From assembly GCA_019753405.1 (NCBI GenBank), contig JAIKLF010000001.1, forward strand, positions 128,789 through 192,788: 64,000 nucleotides of DNA, written 5' to 3'. Position numbers and translations under genes: made by a program. Of this stretch, positions 25,827-35,017 are shown piece after piece. The stretch's first letter is position 1. Each line of letters starts with the position of its first letter. This DNA is from Murdochiella sp. Marseille-P8839 (lineage in GTDB: Bacteria > Bacillota > Clostridia > Tissierellales > Peptoniphilaceae). Below the pieces are notes generated by a model, which saw nothing but the letters and a program-made list of their open reading frames with translations, made no database searches and was not told the origin of the DNA.

Positions 25827-27800
25827 TTAGCGCAGCGTCTCTCGTGTGCGCGGCATACTCTCTTTGATTTCGCCGCGTTTATACGCGCGAATGAGCTCAT
25901 GCAAATGATCAATCATCTTTTGATCGGTTTTTCCTTTATCGGTATCTTCGATGAGGAAACGGCGTTCATAGCGATCCACCGTTTCGACATGGGGAGAGTA
26001 CGTTTCGAGACCGTTGGTCAGCCCGTCGAAATCCTGATGCTCGGCCAGAGCGATATGGTGCGAGTTGAAGATCAATGTATAGCCGGCGATGCCGGTTTTG
26101 GAATGATAGGATTTGGCAATGCCACCGTCGATGACGAAGAGTTTGTTGTTTGCTTTTTTCGGGCTTTGTCCTTCTTTGCTTTTTACTGGGACATGGCCGT
26201 TGATGATGTGGGCATGCGGCTGTTTCATATCGAACGCTTCCAACAGATAATCCGCAACGGCTTCATTATCACAGAGGGAATAATAGGGATTCATCTTTTC
26301 TTTTCCCAGTGTCTTGTCCCCGACAAAGTAATTTTCGAAAGTTGCCATTTTACTCTTACCGAACATCGGGCTTTTTGGGCCGCACCAGAGATACCAGGTG
26401 AAATCAATCGCGCTCTTTGTTTTTTTTGCGTCTTTTTCGCCATAATAGGCCGTGGTCATCATGTAATCGACGTAATCCATCAATTCTTTTCCTGCATACG
26501 GATGTTCGTCAATGACGAGCGAATCAAATGTGGCATCTTCTTTTAACGGAAGGCAGCCGTGATAGAGCAAATTGCCGTTGTAGCAGCGGTAGCTGGACCC
26601 TTTTTGAAAGAGAAAGCCGATATGGCGTGCCAAGCGCTCGCTGTGCACGAAGGAAGCGCGCAGATTAAAGACCAGATCCTCTTCCTCTTTGGTGAGTTTG
26701 AGAGGATCTTCCGGATCTACGGTGGGGAAGTTGGTGTCGCGAAGAGGATAGCGTGTACCATCGGTGTCGACGTATTCCATCGTTTTCCAGTCCACTTTTT
26801 TCAAAACGATGCGCTCATTCATGCCGTACTCGGGATGGCGTTCAAGGAGTTGACCTTCCAGTTTGTTCTCCAAAATAGCCACCGCTTTGTGCATTTGCGC
26901 CGCACGTTCAATGGACCAGATATTATAGACGTTTTCATCAAAAATCTTCGGTTGAAAATAGGTACAGGGATCATCGCCGTACACATTCATCGCAAAGTCG
27001 TTTAACGCACGCAGATGGATGCCATAGCCATCCTCCAAAACATCAAAGGTGTTGTATTTGATGGCGTTGCGCAGGACAGCCATCATGCAGGTTTCATTCC
27101 CCAATTGCGCGCCCATCCAGACGACATCATGGTTGCCCCACTGAATATCGACGTTTCGAAAAGCGATGAGCTCCTCAATGATTTTATCCGGACCGGGGCC
27201 GCGGTCAAAAATATCGCCGACGATGTGGATGTGATTGACGCAGATGCGCTGAATGGTATAGGAAAGGGCACAAAGAAAATCGTAAGCGTCCTGTTCCTCA
27301 ATGATCGCATCAATGAGGGAATAGTAATAGTTGCGACGGTCAATTTCACCGTCGTTAATTTCGAGAAGTTCTCCGATAAGCGTTTTATATTCCTCCGGCA
27401 GTTTCCGCCGGATTTGTTCACGCGGATATTTGGAGGCGATAAAGCGCGCCACTTCAATCAGCTCCAAAATAATTTTTCGCACCCAACGCTCATCATCCAG
27501 ACGATCAATCTTTTTTTGCAAGGTCAGCTCGGGATAGTAAATCATTTCCGCAATTTCATTCTGGTCGTCTTCCGAAAGGCGTGTGCGGTAGACATCTCGT
27601 ACCTTTCGGCGAATATTGCCCGATGCGGAACGCAATAGATGAATAAATGCGCGATCTTCGCCGTGTACGTCACTGAAAAAGTATTCCGTTCCTTTCGGCA
27701 ACAGCATTTCCGTCTTTAACCGAATAATTTCGCCCATCGCCGCTCGACGGTTCGGAAACTGCTTGGCCAGTATGCGCATAAGCATATCCTGCTTCAACAC
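25827..27800 (-). CDS. fbp: Fructose-1,6-bisphosphatase class III
   Basis: A 657-residue enzyme on the minus strand matching the Firmicutes class III (FBPase_2) family in length and content. It hydrolyses fructose-1,6-bisphosphate to fructose-6-phosphate in gluconeogenesis. It carries the calcineurin-type metallophosphoesterase motifs: FSDVHGEDRAF (about residue 42), GDIFDRGPGPD (about 192) and WGNHDVVWMGA (about 220), with a late NGHVPVKSKEGQ histidine. The GTG start has AAAGGAG four bases ahead; the TTG one codon later has better spacing and is an alternative. A TATACT -10 box lies on the minus strand at 27890-27895. Together with ppdK at the right edge it indicates a gluconeogenic capacity. 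Confidence 0.96.
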   Translation of the reverse strand: MLKQDMLMRILAKQFPNRRAAMGEIIRLKTEMLLPKGTEYFFSDVHGEDRAFIHLLRSASGNIRRKVRDVYRTRLSEDDQNEIAEMIYYPELTLQKKIDRLDDERWVRKIILELIEVARFIASKYPREQIRRKLPEEYKTLIGELLEINDGEIDRRNYYYSLIDAIIEEQDAYDFLCALSYTIQRICVNHIHIVGDIFDRGPGPDKIIEELIAFRNVDIQWGNHDVVWMGAQLGNETCMMAVLRNAIKYNTFDVLEDGYGIHLRALNDFAMNVYGDDPCTYFQPKIFDENVYNIWSIERAAQMHKAVAILENKLEGQLLERHPEYGMNERIVLKKVDWKTMEYVDTDGTRYPLRDTNFPTVDPEDPLKLTKEEEDLVFNLRASFVHSERLARHIGFLFQKGSSYRCYNGNLLYHGCLPLKEDATFDSLVIDEHPYAGKELMDYVDYMMTTAYYGEKDAKKTKSAIDFTWYLWCGPKSPMFGKSKMATFENYFVGDKTLGKEKMNPYYSLCDNEAVADYLLEAFDMKQPHAHIINGHVPVKSKEGQSPKKANNKLFVIDGGIAKSYHSKTGIAGYTLIFNSHHIALAEHQDFDGLTNGLETYSPHVETVDRYERRFLIEDTDKGKTDQKMIDHLHELIRAYKRGEIKESMPRTRETLR

Positions 27801-28038
27801 AAGGCTCCTTTCTCATGATGATCTCTTTCCGTGCTCGCATTCCGAACAAAACCGGAAAGGAAATAACAGGAACGATTTCTTCTATTCAAAGTATAGCAAA
27901 AGCCATAACGTCCGCACAGAAAATGCCTATCGTAACTTTTGTTATACGAGAAGGAAACAAAAAGACGAATACGCAGGAACGATGAAGAGAGGAATGTCAA
28001 CGGTGAATCATCGGATTATGCAACAAAAAAGCAAGTAT

Positions 28039-28067
28039 TTGACAAACGATAAATGGACCGCTATACT
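28039..28067 (+). promoter_or_regulatory. Promoter of the lysine transporter operon
   Basis: TTGACA (28039-28044), exactly 17 bases, TATACT (28062-28067). Transcription should start near 28074-28076, about 20 bases before the riboswitch. It lies in the 555-base divergent gap between fbp and the transporter; the part from 27896 to 28038 shows nothing else of note. Confidence 0.85.
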
Positions 28068-28093
28068 GGTACGAAATTGAACTCCTTAACAAA

Positions 28094-28265
28094 ACAAGGA
28101 GGTAGAGGCGCGGGAGCGATGAGTATTTTCCGGAGGCGGTAGCCGGGGAAGGAAGAGAAAGGCAATCTCGCCGAAATGACGAAACGGACACGGGACGTCG
28201 TTGGGGCGGCACCAAACAGGTGTCGCACTGTCACCGAAAAAACGGTGGTGCGCTATCGGATTCGA
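28094..28265 (+). promoter_or_regulatory. Lysine riboswitch (L box)
   Basis: The conserved core of the lysine riboswitch can be followed in order: GGTAGAGGCGCGG (28100), GATGAGTA (28118), GCCGAAATGAC (28170), GTTGGGGCGGCACC (28200), CTGTCACCG (28228) and GGTGGTGCGCTATC (28244). GGTAG and CTATC close the P1 stem. Expression platform is the terminator at 28273. Known behaviour of the class: lysine binding favours the terminator, so the transporter behind it is made when lysine is scarce. Confidence 0.93.
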
Positions 28266-28272
28266 GATGTGG

Positions 28273-28303
28273 AGAGAAGGCGCAGCCTTCTCTTTTTTCT
28301 TTT
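28273..28303 (+). terminator. Riboswitch-controlled intrinsic terminator
   Basis: AGAGAAGGC with its exact complement (28285-28293) around GCA, followed by six T, CT and more T. It directly follows the lysine aptamer and lies 52 bases before the transporter start codon. Confidence 0.93.
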
Positions 28304-28355
28304 CGGATCCTAATAGCTGTCGAGGGAGAGCAGAAAACGACAGAAGGAGGAGATC

Positions 28356-29918
28356 ATGAAGGTAAAAAAGAAATGGGGCTTGTTGTTACTGGTGCTTTGT
28401 TTGCTTCTGCCCCTTCCGGTGAGGGCAAGCGGAGAAACCGAAACCCTCATCGTGGGCATGGAAGTCAATTATGCGCCGTTTAACTGGTCGCAAACGACCG
28501 ATGCCGATGGGGCGGTTCCGGTGGAAAACAGTCCAGGCGAGTACGCCAACGGCTATGACGTATGGATGGCGAAACGTCTTGCGGAAGGACTGGGCAAAAC
28601 GCTGGTGATTCGCAAGATTGAATGGGACGGCCTGCCGCCGGCTCTAACGTCGGGAAAGATTGACGCCATCATCGCCGGCATGAGCCCGACGCCGGAACGC
28701 AAAAAAGAAGTGGACTTTACCGAACAGTACTATGCTTCGGATTTGGTGATGGTTGTGCAGAAAGATGGCAAGTTTGCGCATGCCGAGAGCTTGAGTGATT
28801 TTGCCGGCGCAAAGATTACCGGACAGCTCAACACCTTTCACTACGAGGTGATCGATCAGATCGAAGGCGTGGCCAAACAGGCACCGCTTGATACGTTTTC
28901 CACGATGATTACGGCGCTGAATGCCGGATCCATTGACGGCTACGTCTCCGAACGACCGGGCGCTTTAGCGGCGGTTATGGCGAATCCGGGCTTAGCGATG
29001 GTCGTATTTGCTCCGGGGAAAGGCTTTGTTGCGGATCCTGAAAACACCACCATTGCGGTGGGCGTGCGCAAAGGAGATCCCATAAAAGAGCAAATTAACC
29101 ATATTCTTGCGGAAATACCGGAAGAAGAACGCCAACAGGCTATGGATTCCATGGTCACCCTGCAGAATCGCGGTGAAAACGACAGCACATCTTTTCTTGA
29201 TGAGGTGCGCGCCATTTGGGATACCTATTCTTCCCTTTTTCTGCGCGGTACGGGCGTGACGCTTCTGATCTCATTTCTGGGCACGGCATTCGGCCTCGGT
29301 ATCGGCTTTATCGTTCAAGTGATTCGCACCATTCCGACGAAAAAGAAAACGGGCATGAAAAAAGTGCTGATTCGCCTGTTTCAACTTCTGGGAACAGCCT
29401 ATGTTGAGATTTTCCGCTCCACGCCGATGATTGTCCAGGCCATGTTGATTTTCTATGGCAGCAAGCAGTTTTTCCACCTCGATATGGATCCGCTCTTTGC
29501 GGCATGTATCATTGTTTCTATTAACACAGGTGCTTATCTTGCCGAGACAATTCGCGGCGGCATTGATGCCGTGGATAGCGGTCAATTTGAAGCGGCGCAG
29601 GCCATCGGTCTTCGCCACGGACAGATGATGACGCATATTATTTTGCCCCAGGCGATGCGAGCAATTCTGCCGTCCATCGGCAATGAGCTGGTTGTAAACA
29701 TTAAAGACACGTCGGTTTTAAATGTGATTTCCGTAACAGAGCTGTTCTTTGTGACAAAAAGCGTTGCGGGATCGACATTCCAGATTTTCCAGGCGTACTT
29801 CATTGTGGCGCTCATCTACTTTGTTCTGACACGTTTAGCCAACTTTGTGATTCGAGCGCTGAGCAGGAAGATCAGTCCGGATGTGCCGTTTACCATTAAG
29901 AGTGCAACGGAGGCATAG
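28356..29918 (+). CDS. Lysine ABC importer: fused substrate-binding protein and permease
   Basis: A 520-residue fusion. Residues 1-24 form a signal peptide (LLLVLCLLLPLPVRA). About 28-265 is an extracellular solute-binding domain of family 3 (TLIVGMEVNYAPFNW, NGYDVWMAKRLAEGLG, GKIDAIIAGMSPTPERKKEVDFT-type order). About 285-505 is a HisM-type permease with five or so helices and the EAA-loop pattern (EAAQAIGLRHGQ). Such fusions are common in Gram-positive polar amino acid importers. The lysine riboswitch directly upstream gives the substrate: lysine, possibly other basic amino acids. GAAGGAGGAGATC precedes the ATG. The ATPase gene follows after one base. Confidence 0.93.
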   Translation: MKVKKKWGLLLLVLCLLLPLPVRASGETETLIVGMEVNYAPFNWSQTTDADGAVPVENSPGEYANGYDVWMAKRLAEGLGKTLVIRKIEWDGLPPALTSGKIDAIIAGMSPTPERKKEVDFTEQYYASDLVMVVQKDGKFAHAESLSDFAGAKITGQLNTFHYEVIDQIEGVAKQAPLDTFSTMITALNAGSIDGYVSERPGALAAVMANPGLAMVVFAPGKGFVADPENTTIAVGVRKGDPIKEQINHILAEIPEEERQQAMDSMVTLQNRGENDSTSFLDEVRAIWDTYSSLFLRGTGVTLLISFLGTAFGLGIGFIVQVIRTIPTKKKTGMKKVLIRLFQLLGTAYVEIFRSTPMIVQAMLIFYGSKQFFHLDMDPLFAACIIVSINTGAYLAETIRGGIDAVDSGQFEAAQAIGLRHGQMMTHIILPQAMRAILPSIGNELVVNIKDTSVLNVISVTELFFVTKSVAGSTFQIFQAYFIVALIYFVLTRLANFVIRALSRKISPDVPFTIKSATEA

Positions 29919-29919
29919 T

Positions 29920-30657
29920 ATGGAAAAACAAGCAATTCTTACGATTAACCATTTGGAAAAAACATTTGGTGCTGAAACAGTGCTGAAGGATGTCTCGCTC
30001 ACGTTGCATCCGGGAGAAGTGGTTTCGCTCATCGGGCCGTCCGGTGCAGGAAAATCCACTTTCCTGCGTTGTATCAATCTGCTGGAGGAGCCGACGGCGG
30101 GGGAGATTCTGTTTCATGACCAGTCCATTTTAGCGCCCAAATTCGATCTGCTGCGCTATCATGCAAAGGTAGGCATGGTGTTTCAACAGTTCAACCTCTT
30201 TCGCAATCTGAGTGTACTGGAAAATTGCACGCTCGCTCAGGTGAAGGTGTTGGGGCGTGAAAAACAGGAAGCACGCGATGTGGCAATGAACAATCTCCGA
30301 CGTGTGGGTATGGCGGATTATGATCGGGCCAAACCCGCACAGCTTTCGGGCGGCCAACAACAGCGTGTGGCCATTGCCCGCGCTCTTTCGATGGATCCGG
30401 AAGTTCTGCTTTTTGATGAGCCCACCTCCGCTTTGGACCCCCAAAATGTCGGGGAAGTGCTCAGCATCATAGAAGATCTGGCGAAGGGCGGCATGACCAT
30501 GATGGTTGTTTCGCATGACATTTCTTTCGCACGTCGTATCGCCCATCGGGTGGCGTTTCTGCGTGGCGGATATATTGAAGAAATCGGCACACCGGAGGAG
30601 ATCTTCTTGCATCCTAAGAGCGAAGCATTACAGCAATTTGTGCAGCAGCAGGAATAA
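29920..30657 (+). CDS. Lysine ABC importer: ATP-binding protein
   Basis: A 245-residue ABC ATPase of the polar amino acid (GlnQ/HisP) group. Walker A is GPSGAGKST, the Q-loop is VFQQFNLF, the signature is LSGGQQQR, Walker B is [13 protein letters not shown], and the H-loop His is in VVSHD. The frame is open from 29881, but ACGGAGG and the near-contact with the upstream stop (one base apart) fix the ATG at 29920. It energises the fused permease upstream and shares the lysine riboswitch. No terminator is obvious right after it; the structured stretch at 30827 might serve. Confidence 0.95.
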   Translation: MEKQAILTINHLEKTFGAETVLKDVSLTLHPGEVVSLIGPSGAGKSTFLRCINLLEEPTAGEILFHDQSILAPKFDLLRYHAKVGMVFQQFNLFRNLSVLENCTLAQVKVLGREKQEARDVAMNNLRRVGMADYDRAKPAQLSGGQQQRVAIARALSMDPEVLLFDEPTSALDPQNVGEVLSIIEDLAKGGMTMMVVSHDISFARRIAHRVAFLRGGYIEEIGTPEEIFLHPKSEALQQFVQQQE

Positions 30658-30738
30658 CAAGCGACTCGGTATGCGTCAAGTAGAGATCCTGTTAGCTCGT
30701 AAAAAAGTGATGACTTGGTGAGGGATACTAGTGCCGGT

Positions 30739-30780
30739 GCTTACTGGTTATACGCTTACTGGTTATTGCTAACTGGTAAT
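30739..30780. repeat. Short tandem repeat GCTTACTGGTTAT
   Basis: Three copies at 30739, 30754 and 30768 (the third is GCTAACTGGTAAT), spaced 15 and 14 bases, in the 476-base gap between the lysine transporter and the glycan operon. Could be a protein-binding cluster or a chance slip. Confidence 0.6.
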
Positions 30781-30826
30781 TATAGAAAATTACTGTTTTC
30801 TCTTTAGCGCAGAAAGCTGCCGTAAA

Positions 30827-30919
30827 GCGGGCGGGATAATTACGGCTGTAAAACGAAAAAGTGTGAAAAGCCGCCGTAATCTGCCCGCGGCGCCCATAAG
30901 GAGCCGGCCTACGGCCGGC
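30827..30919 (+). ncRNA. Structured element, candidate RNA of unknown class
   Basis: A two-part stem (GCGGGC 30827 with GCCCGC 30883; inside it ATTACGGC 30839 with GCCGTAAT 30873) closes a 26-base loop, and a second hairpin GCCGGCC-TAC-GGCCGGC follows at 30903-30919. A T7 run occurs at 30982. No riboswitch or T-box consensus that I know fits. It may be the 3' end of the lysine operon or a separate RNA. Confidence 0.45.
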
Positions 30920-30992
30920 GATTGGTAAAGATGGAAGGCGACCCAGCGGGGCGCTGAGCGCGCACAGGAATACTCTCTCTATTTTTTTCTTC

Positions 30993-31022
30993 TTGGTCTC
31001 ATATCAATTGCATCTCTACTAT
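30993..31022 (+). promoter_or_regulatory. Possible promoter of the glycan operon
   Basis: TTGGTC (30993-30998), 18 bases, TACTAT (31017-31022), about 110 bases before the first glycosyltransferase gene. Moderate match; no other good candidate seen in the gap. Confidence 0.35.
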
Positions 31023-31133
31023 CTCTAAATGTTTTCTCGGAAGAGAGCTGGGGATTGTCTACAACGAGGAATTGCATTAGAATGTGCCTATTGAGCAAAT
31101 GTCCCGAAAGAGAAGAAAAGAAGGGAAGAAAAG

Positions 31134-32288
31134 GTGCAGAAGGTATTACTGATCTGCAATGCAGATTCTATATGGACGAAAGAGTATGTGAAACATATTC
31201 ACCTTCCTCTTTCAAATCAGATTGAAATTCTTTCTTTTGAACCGGTTAATGCCGACTTTCTTCAAGAGTATGCGGACATGGGGGTAACCATTCATATTCT
31301 CAAGTATTCCGCCCATTTTTTCGATAAAGCAAAAAAAATTACATGGCTTCTTCATTTTTTCCACCAAAAAAACCGTTTTAATGCTTATGATCTGGTGGAA
31401 CTGCACGGACCGAAACAGTACGGCTTATACCGGCTGCTCTACCGGCTGTTGAATAGATATAAAGGAAGGCTCATTACCCTGTTTCACGGGTCGGAAATTC
31501 TTCGCCTTTCCCCGGAAAATGCCCCTGCGTTAAAGCCGTTGTTAGCCCGTTCCACACGTATTAACCTGCAGGTGTTGCAGCTGAAAGAGGCATTTATTCA
31601 GCACTACGGGCATGTCTACGATGAAAAAATCGCATGTGTCCGACTGGGCAGTCTGGCTTATGATGCGATTGACCGGATTACGGAAGATGAGAAAACGTTG
31701 AAAGCGCAGTTCGGTTTGGATCCGGAGAAAGTGATCGTCGCCGTGGGGCACAATGGCTATCGCGCCCAGCAACACTTGCCGGTTTTGGATGTGCTTTGTC
31801 GGTTGGACGAGGAACACAAGGAGAAGATCCAATTACTCGTGCATATCGCGTATGGCGCAAAGCCGGGCTATGATGAAGAACTGAAGAAAAAATTGGAAAC
31901 CACGGGCATTTCTTATGTCCTGTCAACGCAGACTTTCGATCTGAATGAGATCGCAAGATTGCGCAAGGCGACGGATATCTTGATCCATGCCCAGCTAACG
32001 GATGCACTCTCGTCGACGATACGGGAAATGCTCTATGCCGGTAAGATATTAATTAATCCGAGCTGGATTCATTACCATGAATTCGATTCCCTCGGTGTGC
32101 AGTATGTAAAATACGATCATATTGACGAATTGCCGGAGCTTCTTACCGCACTATTGGATCATCGCCTTGTGATGGACACCGCAGGTAATCACGAAATAAT
32201 GGGACGGGAATTTTCTTGGCAGGGCCTGCGCGCAGATTGGAACCGCTTGCTGCGGGGCGTGGATGAGAAAACAAAAGACGAAGCGTAA
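31134..32288 (+). CDS. Glycosyltransferase, GT-B fold (glycan operon gene 1)
   Basis: A 384-residue cytosolic GT-B-type transferase, similar in layout to GT4-like enzymes. The N-terminal half has YDLVELHGPKQYG and LITLFHGSEILR; the C-terminal half has the nucleotide-sugar-binding pattern with ADAL-type SSTIREMLYAGK carrying the conserved Glu. The start is GTG with AGGGAAG about eight bases ahead. It is the first of five same-strand genes (to 37397) dealing with a surface glycan. Donor and acceptor sugars cannot be read. It has no signal peptide or membrane helix, so it works on the cytoplasmic face. Confidence 0.75.
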   Translation: MQKVLLICNADSIWTKEYVKHIHLPLSNQIEILSFEPVNADFLQEYADMGVTIHILKYSAHFFDKAKKITWLLHFFHQKNRFNAYDLVELHGPKQYGLYRLLYRLLNRYKGRLITLFHGSEILRLSPENAPALKPLLARSTRINLQVLQLKEAFIQHYGHVYDEKIACVRLGSLAYDAIDRITEDEKTLKAQFGLDPEKVIVAVGHNGYRAQQHLPVLDVLCRLDEEHKEKIQLLVHIAYGAKPGYDEELKKKLETTGISYVLSTQTFDLNEIARLRKATDILIHAQLTDALSSTIREMLYAGKILINPSWIHYHEFDSLGVQYVKYDHIDELPELLTALLDHRLVMDTAGNHEIMGREFSWQGLRADWNRLLRGVDEKTKDEA

Positions 32289-32310
32289 ACGCTGATAACG
32301 GGAGATTTTT

Positions 32311-33864
32311 TTGAGACCTTTGATGACGACAACAAAAAACGTACTCTGTACGATAAATGAAGCGATGTCGAAGAAAATGCGCTTCGCTCTTTTGACGTTT
32401 CTTTATTTCAGCTACTATATTCTGCTTTTGTTACAGCCCCTTCTTGCGTTACGCTATTTAGGGTATTATGCGTTGCTTGTCTTCGGCTTGACCACGGCGC
32501 TGGTGGCAAATCGGGGGATGAAAACGGATATCGAAGGGGTTCCGAAAAACCGGAAGAGAATCGCCTTTGTTTTGTTTTTTCTCGGCTTATGGATGATTGT
32601 CACGGGTTTTTTCACCCGTTCACGAGGTCAAGTGTTTCAGGGCGCATTCCTCGGGATTTTCGTTCCTGCATCATGGCTCGTGACCACCAACCGCGAGAGT
32701 AAAAAAGAACTGATTCGGGCGTCGGGGCTTGCCGCCGTCGGTGCACTTCTTTTCCTCTTGGTGATTTCCGTTTGTTTTGTTCCGATCTATCCCGGGCAGT
32801 ATTCGTCCATCTTGCTTAATCCCAACGGGTTAGCCCAGGCGTTAATTCCGATGGTGGTCAGTACGGGGTGTCTGTTCGCAGAAAATCTCGTTCAACCCAA
32901 GAAAACAATGTGGGGAAAAATAGGAAAGAGCGTTCTAACGATTGTCCTATTTGGCATCAGTATCTCTTTCATGATCTTTACCAAAAGCCGAACAGGACTG
33001 CTTTCTCTACTGGTTGTCGTCGCGCTTTGCTTTCTTTATGCGCATTTTAAAACGCACGTTTCTTTATGGAAGACGACCGTCTTGGTGGTACTTGCCTTCC
33101 TCATGCTTTCTCCCACCCTGTTTATGCTCAAGGATGTGGGCTACGGCTTGCTGAAATGGGAACTGCGTACAAAAGGTTCGGCCCAGCGCCTCATCGGTGA
33201 TGAGATTGAAACCTATACGGCAAGTGCGGATGAGCAAATACAGGATATTGATTTGTCCCTGCAGACACAGAGTTTTATGGATCGCATCGGTAAGGGCATT
33301 ACCGATGAAGCGGATACCAGTTCCGGGCGCTTTGCGATCTGGAGTGTAGCCATAAAAAAAATATCGTTTTTGGGTCGTCCCCAGTACAGCACTTTTGCGG
33401 TGACATACAGCAACCGTGTACACATCACCAACAACACGCACAACATTCTCCTTCAGATGGGATACTATTACGGTATTCCGGGGATGGTGTTAATGACTCT
33501 GTTTTTGATTCTGTATGTTTGGGAGATACTTCGCTACTGTGTGCGGGTGGTGATGACTGGGAAGTTGGACGGCTATACGTTATATCTGGTTTCTACCGCG
33601 GCCACGTTCTTCATTGTCGCCAACATTTCCGGAACGTATGAGCTTAACAGCACCTTTCATTCGCTCCTTTTTTGGCAAATGGCTTCCTTTCCACACGGCC
33701 TTTTGCCCGAGGAGAACAAAGAATGCCCGAACCGATCGGAAGAGACGTTGTGCCTCCATGACAAAGAAAAGAAAATACTTGTCTCGGCAGAAAAGAACAA
33801 CGCTTACCTTTTGCCTGAAACGAAAAAAGATGATCATTGCACCGTTGTAACGGAGGAATTATGA
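32311..33864 (+). CDS. O-antigen ligase/polymerase family membrane protein (Wzy_C-like)
   Basis: A 517-residue protein with about ten to eleven hydrophobic segments in residues 25-460 and a long polar C-terminal tail of about 55 residues. Between the late helices lies a large extracytoplasmic loop with TSSGRFAIW and NNTHNILLQMGYYYGIPG, matching the SGR and HN..L...G..G signature of O-antigen ligase/Wzy polymerases. It would join or polymerise lipid-linked sugar units outside the membrane. The TTG start has GGGAG six bases ahead; the ATG 12 bases later is an alternative. The stop overlaps the amidotransferase start (ATGA). No flippase (Wzx) gene is next to it. Confidence 0.8.
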   Translation: MRPLMTTTKNVLCTINEAMSKKMRFALLTFLYFSYYILLLLQPLLALRYLGYYALLVFGLTTALVANRGMKTDIEGVPKNRKRIAFVLFFLGLWMIVTGFFTRSRGQVFQGAFLGIFVPASWLVTTNRESKKELIRASGLAAVGALLFLLVISVCFVPIYPGQYSSILLNPNGLAQALIPMVVSTGCLFAENLVQPKKTMWGKIGKSVLTIVLFGISISFMIFTKSRTGLLSLLVVVALCFLYAHFKTHVSLWKTTVLVVLAFLMLSPTLFMLKDVGYGLLKWELRTKGSAQRLIGDEIETYTASADEQIQDIDLSLQTQSFMDRIGKGITDEADTSSGRFAIWSVAIKKISFLGRPQYSTFAVTYSNRVHITNNTHNILLQMGYYYGIPGMVLMTLFLILYVWEILRYCVRVVMTGKLDGYTLYLVSTAATFFIVANISGTYELNSTFHSLLFWQMASFPHGLLPEENKECPNRSEETLCLHDKEKKILVSAEKNNAYLLPETKKDDHCTVVTEEL

Positions 33865-34964
33865 GCGTTAAGCGCTGTACGCGTTGCGTAATGGATAATA
33901 CATCCGATCCCACCATTCGCTTTGACGAACTGGGACAGTGCAATTATTGTACGGATGCGCTGGCAAAAAAGGATCAAGTGTACTTTCCCAATGCGGAAGG
34001 CAAAGAAAAATTGCAAGCCATGATCCGCAAACTGAAACAAGCGGGGAAAGGCAAAAAATTTGATTGTATCATGGGCATATCCGGCGGCTTGGATTCGTCC
34101 TATTTGGCGTATCTCGGTTGCCAATGGGGGCTGCGGATTTTAGCGGTTCATATCGATGATGGCTATGATACGGCGATTTCCATTCGCAATATTGAAAATC
34201 TGACGAAAGCGGCACATTTGGTGATGGAGACGGTTCGACCGGATCGCGTTCAATATGATGCGCTCATTCATGCGTATATGAAAGCTGGCGTGCCGAATCT
34301 CGCCATTCCCCAAGACAATATCCTGCTGGCATTTTTGCATGCTGAGGCAAAAAAACACGATGTCCACTACTTTCTTTCCGGTGGAAACTATGCCTTGGAG
34401 TACATTTTGCAGCAGGGCAACACATACAATTCGATGGATGTCGTGAACATTAAAGACATTCACCACCGTTTTGGAACGGAGGGGATCGATAAGCTGCGTT
34501 TTATCACCTCCATCCAAAAATGGCTATCGGACAAAACGGGAAACTTGGTGGAATATCGTCCATTAAATTATTTGGACTATAATCGCAAACGCGCATTTCA
34601 GGAACTGAAAGCATTTTGCGATTTTGAGTACTATGGTGGGAAACATCAGGAGAACCTCTTCACGACGTTTTTGCAACTATACTGGTTGCCGAAAAAATTT
34701 CATGTTGACAAACGGAAATCGCATTATTCGAGTCTGATTGTGTCAGGACAGATGACGCGAGAAGAGGCATTGCAGGCACTCGAAGAACCGATGTATGATC
34801 CGCAGCAAATGGACGCCTATATTGCGATCATTAAGGAGCGCATGGGTATCGGTGACGAAGAATTTGTGCACTTGATGGAGGCGCCGGTAAAACAGCACAC
34901 GGACTATAAGACAGAAAAATTCGCAACAGCTGTTCGTAAGTTGCGCAATCGGTTCTTCGGCTAA
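33861..34964 (+). CDS. N-acetyl sugar amidotransferase (WbpG/PseA-like)
   Basis: A 367-residue PP-loop ATPase of the N-acetyl sugar amidotransferase family, which turns an N-acetyl group of a nucleotide sugar into an acetamidino group, for example in Pseudomonas O-antigen or in legionaminic/pseudaminic acid derivatives. N-terminal zinc-type cysteines are in CTRCVMD and CNYC. The pyrophosphate loop is SGGLDSS near residue 80, and HIDDGYD follows. ACGGAGGA fixes ATG 33861. Characterised relatives need HisH- and HisF-like partners to deliver ammonia; none is in this window. The enzyme implies an unusual amidinated or otherwise nitrogen-modified sugar in the glycan (inference). Confidence 0.85.
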   Translation: MSVKRCTRCVMDNTSDPTIRFDELGQCNYCTDALAKKDQVYFPNAEGKEKLQAMIRKLKQAGKGKKFDCIMGISGGLDSSYLAYLGCQWGLRILAVHIDDGYDTAISIRNIENLTKAAHLVMETVRPDRVQYDALIHAYMKAGVPNLAIPQDNILLAFLHAEAKKHDVHYFLSGGNYALEYILQQGNTYNSMDVVNIKDIHHRFGTEGIDKLRFITSIQKWLSDKTGNLVEYRPLNYLDYNRKRAFQELKAFCDFEYYGGKHQENLFTTFLQLYWLPKKFHVDKRKSHYSSLIVSGQMTREEALQALEEPMYDPQQMDAYIAIIKERMGIGDEEFVHLMEAPVKQHTDYKTEKFATAVRKLRNRFFG

Positions 34965-35017
34965 GATTCTATGGATATGGATAAGGGTTTCGAGGACGAA
35001 AGGAAGTCGGGGACGGG

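Noticed and set aside
26559-27638. Plus-strand open frames of 148 and 207 codons inside fbp
   Set aside because: They are antisense shadows of the well-supported minus-strand class III fructose-bisphosphatase.
28220-28483. Plus-strand open frame over the riboswitch and the transporter start
   Set aside because: It runs through the lysine aptamer and terminator, and the transporter has a strong binding site in another frame.
30658-31133. T-box or cobalamin riboswitch before the glycan operon
   Set aside because: The conserved T-box and B12-box sequences are absent, although the region is clearly structured.
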